Part shown: in pieces, positions 5,579 to 5,701 of the stretch
Layout: each line of letters begins with the position of its first letter
How positions within the stretch are numbered: position 1 is the stretch's first letter
NCBI GenBank assembly: GCA_002796045.1
Contig: PCVM01000004.1
Location: forward strand, 1 to 5,701
DNA length: 5,701 bases
Source: Candidatus Roizmanbacteria bacterium CG11_big_fil_rev_8_21_14_0_20_36_8
GTDB taxonomy: Bacteria > Patescibacteriota > Microgenomatia > UBA1406 > GWC2-37-13
Direction of reading: 5' to 3'
Program-made: the position numbers and the translations under genes
The notes under the pieces: generated by a model
The model's database searches: none
What the model saw: only the letters and a program-made list of their open reading frames with translations
What the model was told of the DNA's origin: nothing

Positions 5579-5701
5579 ATGACAAGAGTTGAGGGAGTTC
5601 CTTGGTTTTATAATAATCTAGATAGCTCAGTGGCGACACTAGCTCGCCGGACTTTATTAACTTCTTCAGTTGTCCAACTTGAGATGATGTATCCAGGTTT
5701 T
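5579..5701 (+). CDS. Start of an unrecognised gene, runs off the right edge
   Basis: An ATG frame open for 41 codons to the end of the window, starting MTRVEGVPWFYNNLDSS and continuing with a mixed polar and hydrophobic sequence (ATLARRTLLTSSVVQLEMM). It has no signal peptide and no family motif that I can name. The start is chosen because a good extended -10 promoter ends 10 bases upstream and the coding direction agrees with it; no Shine-Dalgarno is present. It is divergent from the riboswitch-controlled transporter. With only 41 residues, function cannot be assigned, and a chance open frame is not fully excluded. Confidence 0.5.
   Translation, partial: MTRVEGVPWFYNNLDSSVATLARRTLLTSSVVQLEMMYPGF

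Noticed and set aside
1..5701. CRISPR array, tRNA, rRNA or insertion sequence
   Set aside because: No regularly spaced repeats, no cloverleaf, no transposase-like frame or terminal repeats were found; the only structured RNA seen is the riboswitch leader.

Overview
This AT-rich window is densely packed with short intergenic gaps and overlapping gene ends. All genes read with the standard code: nadE and hflX stop at TGA at lengths normal for their families. None of the starts has a convincing Shine-Dalgarno sequence. The compact layout, the probable vitamin-salvage gene and the divergent forms of common families suggest a small-genome bacterium, possibly Patescibacteria/CPR. That placement is an inference; no rRNA or clade marker is present.

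Layout on the + strand: the 3' two-thirds or less of a Cu+-exporting P1B-type ATPase (copA-like) enters from the left edge and ends at 1189. After a 50-base gap with a weak promoter comes a 432-residue protein that I do not recognise (1240-2538). It overlaps by 17 bases the start of an ammonia-dependent NAD+ synthetase, nadE (2522-3277). nadE may also have its own promoter inside the 3' end of the unknown gene.

Layout on the - strand: nadE converges on and overlaps hflX (3264-4370, ribosome-associated GTPase). Four bases upstream of hflX lies a 10-TM EamA/DMT transporter gene (4375-5301). Its leader (5346-5509, minus strand) is an FMN riboswitch (RFN element) that I could fold by eye from P1 to P6. 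An EamA transporter directly behind an FMN riboswitch is the known arrangement of RibN/ImpX-type riboflavin importers, so this gene is probably a riboflavin transporter that is switched down when FMN is plentiful. hflX appears to sit in the same transcript.

Right edge: the riboswitch promoter is back-to-back with a rightward extended -10 promoter, the two sharing the same putative -35 hexamer. The rightward promoter drives a gene of unknown function that starts at 5579, almost without a leader, and runs out of the window.

The most unusual feature is the riboswitch itself. Its conserved J6/1 joining segment appears to be split by a 35-nt insertion made of two perfect hairpins, one of which nearly repeats the apex of the enlarged P5 hairpin. 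The strongest protein lead is the unrecognised 432-residue protein coupled to nadE.
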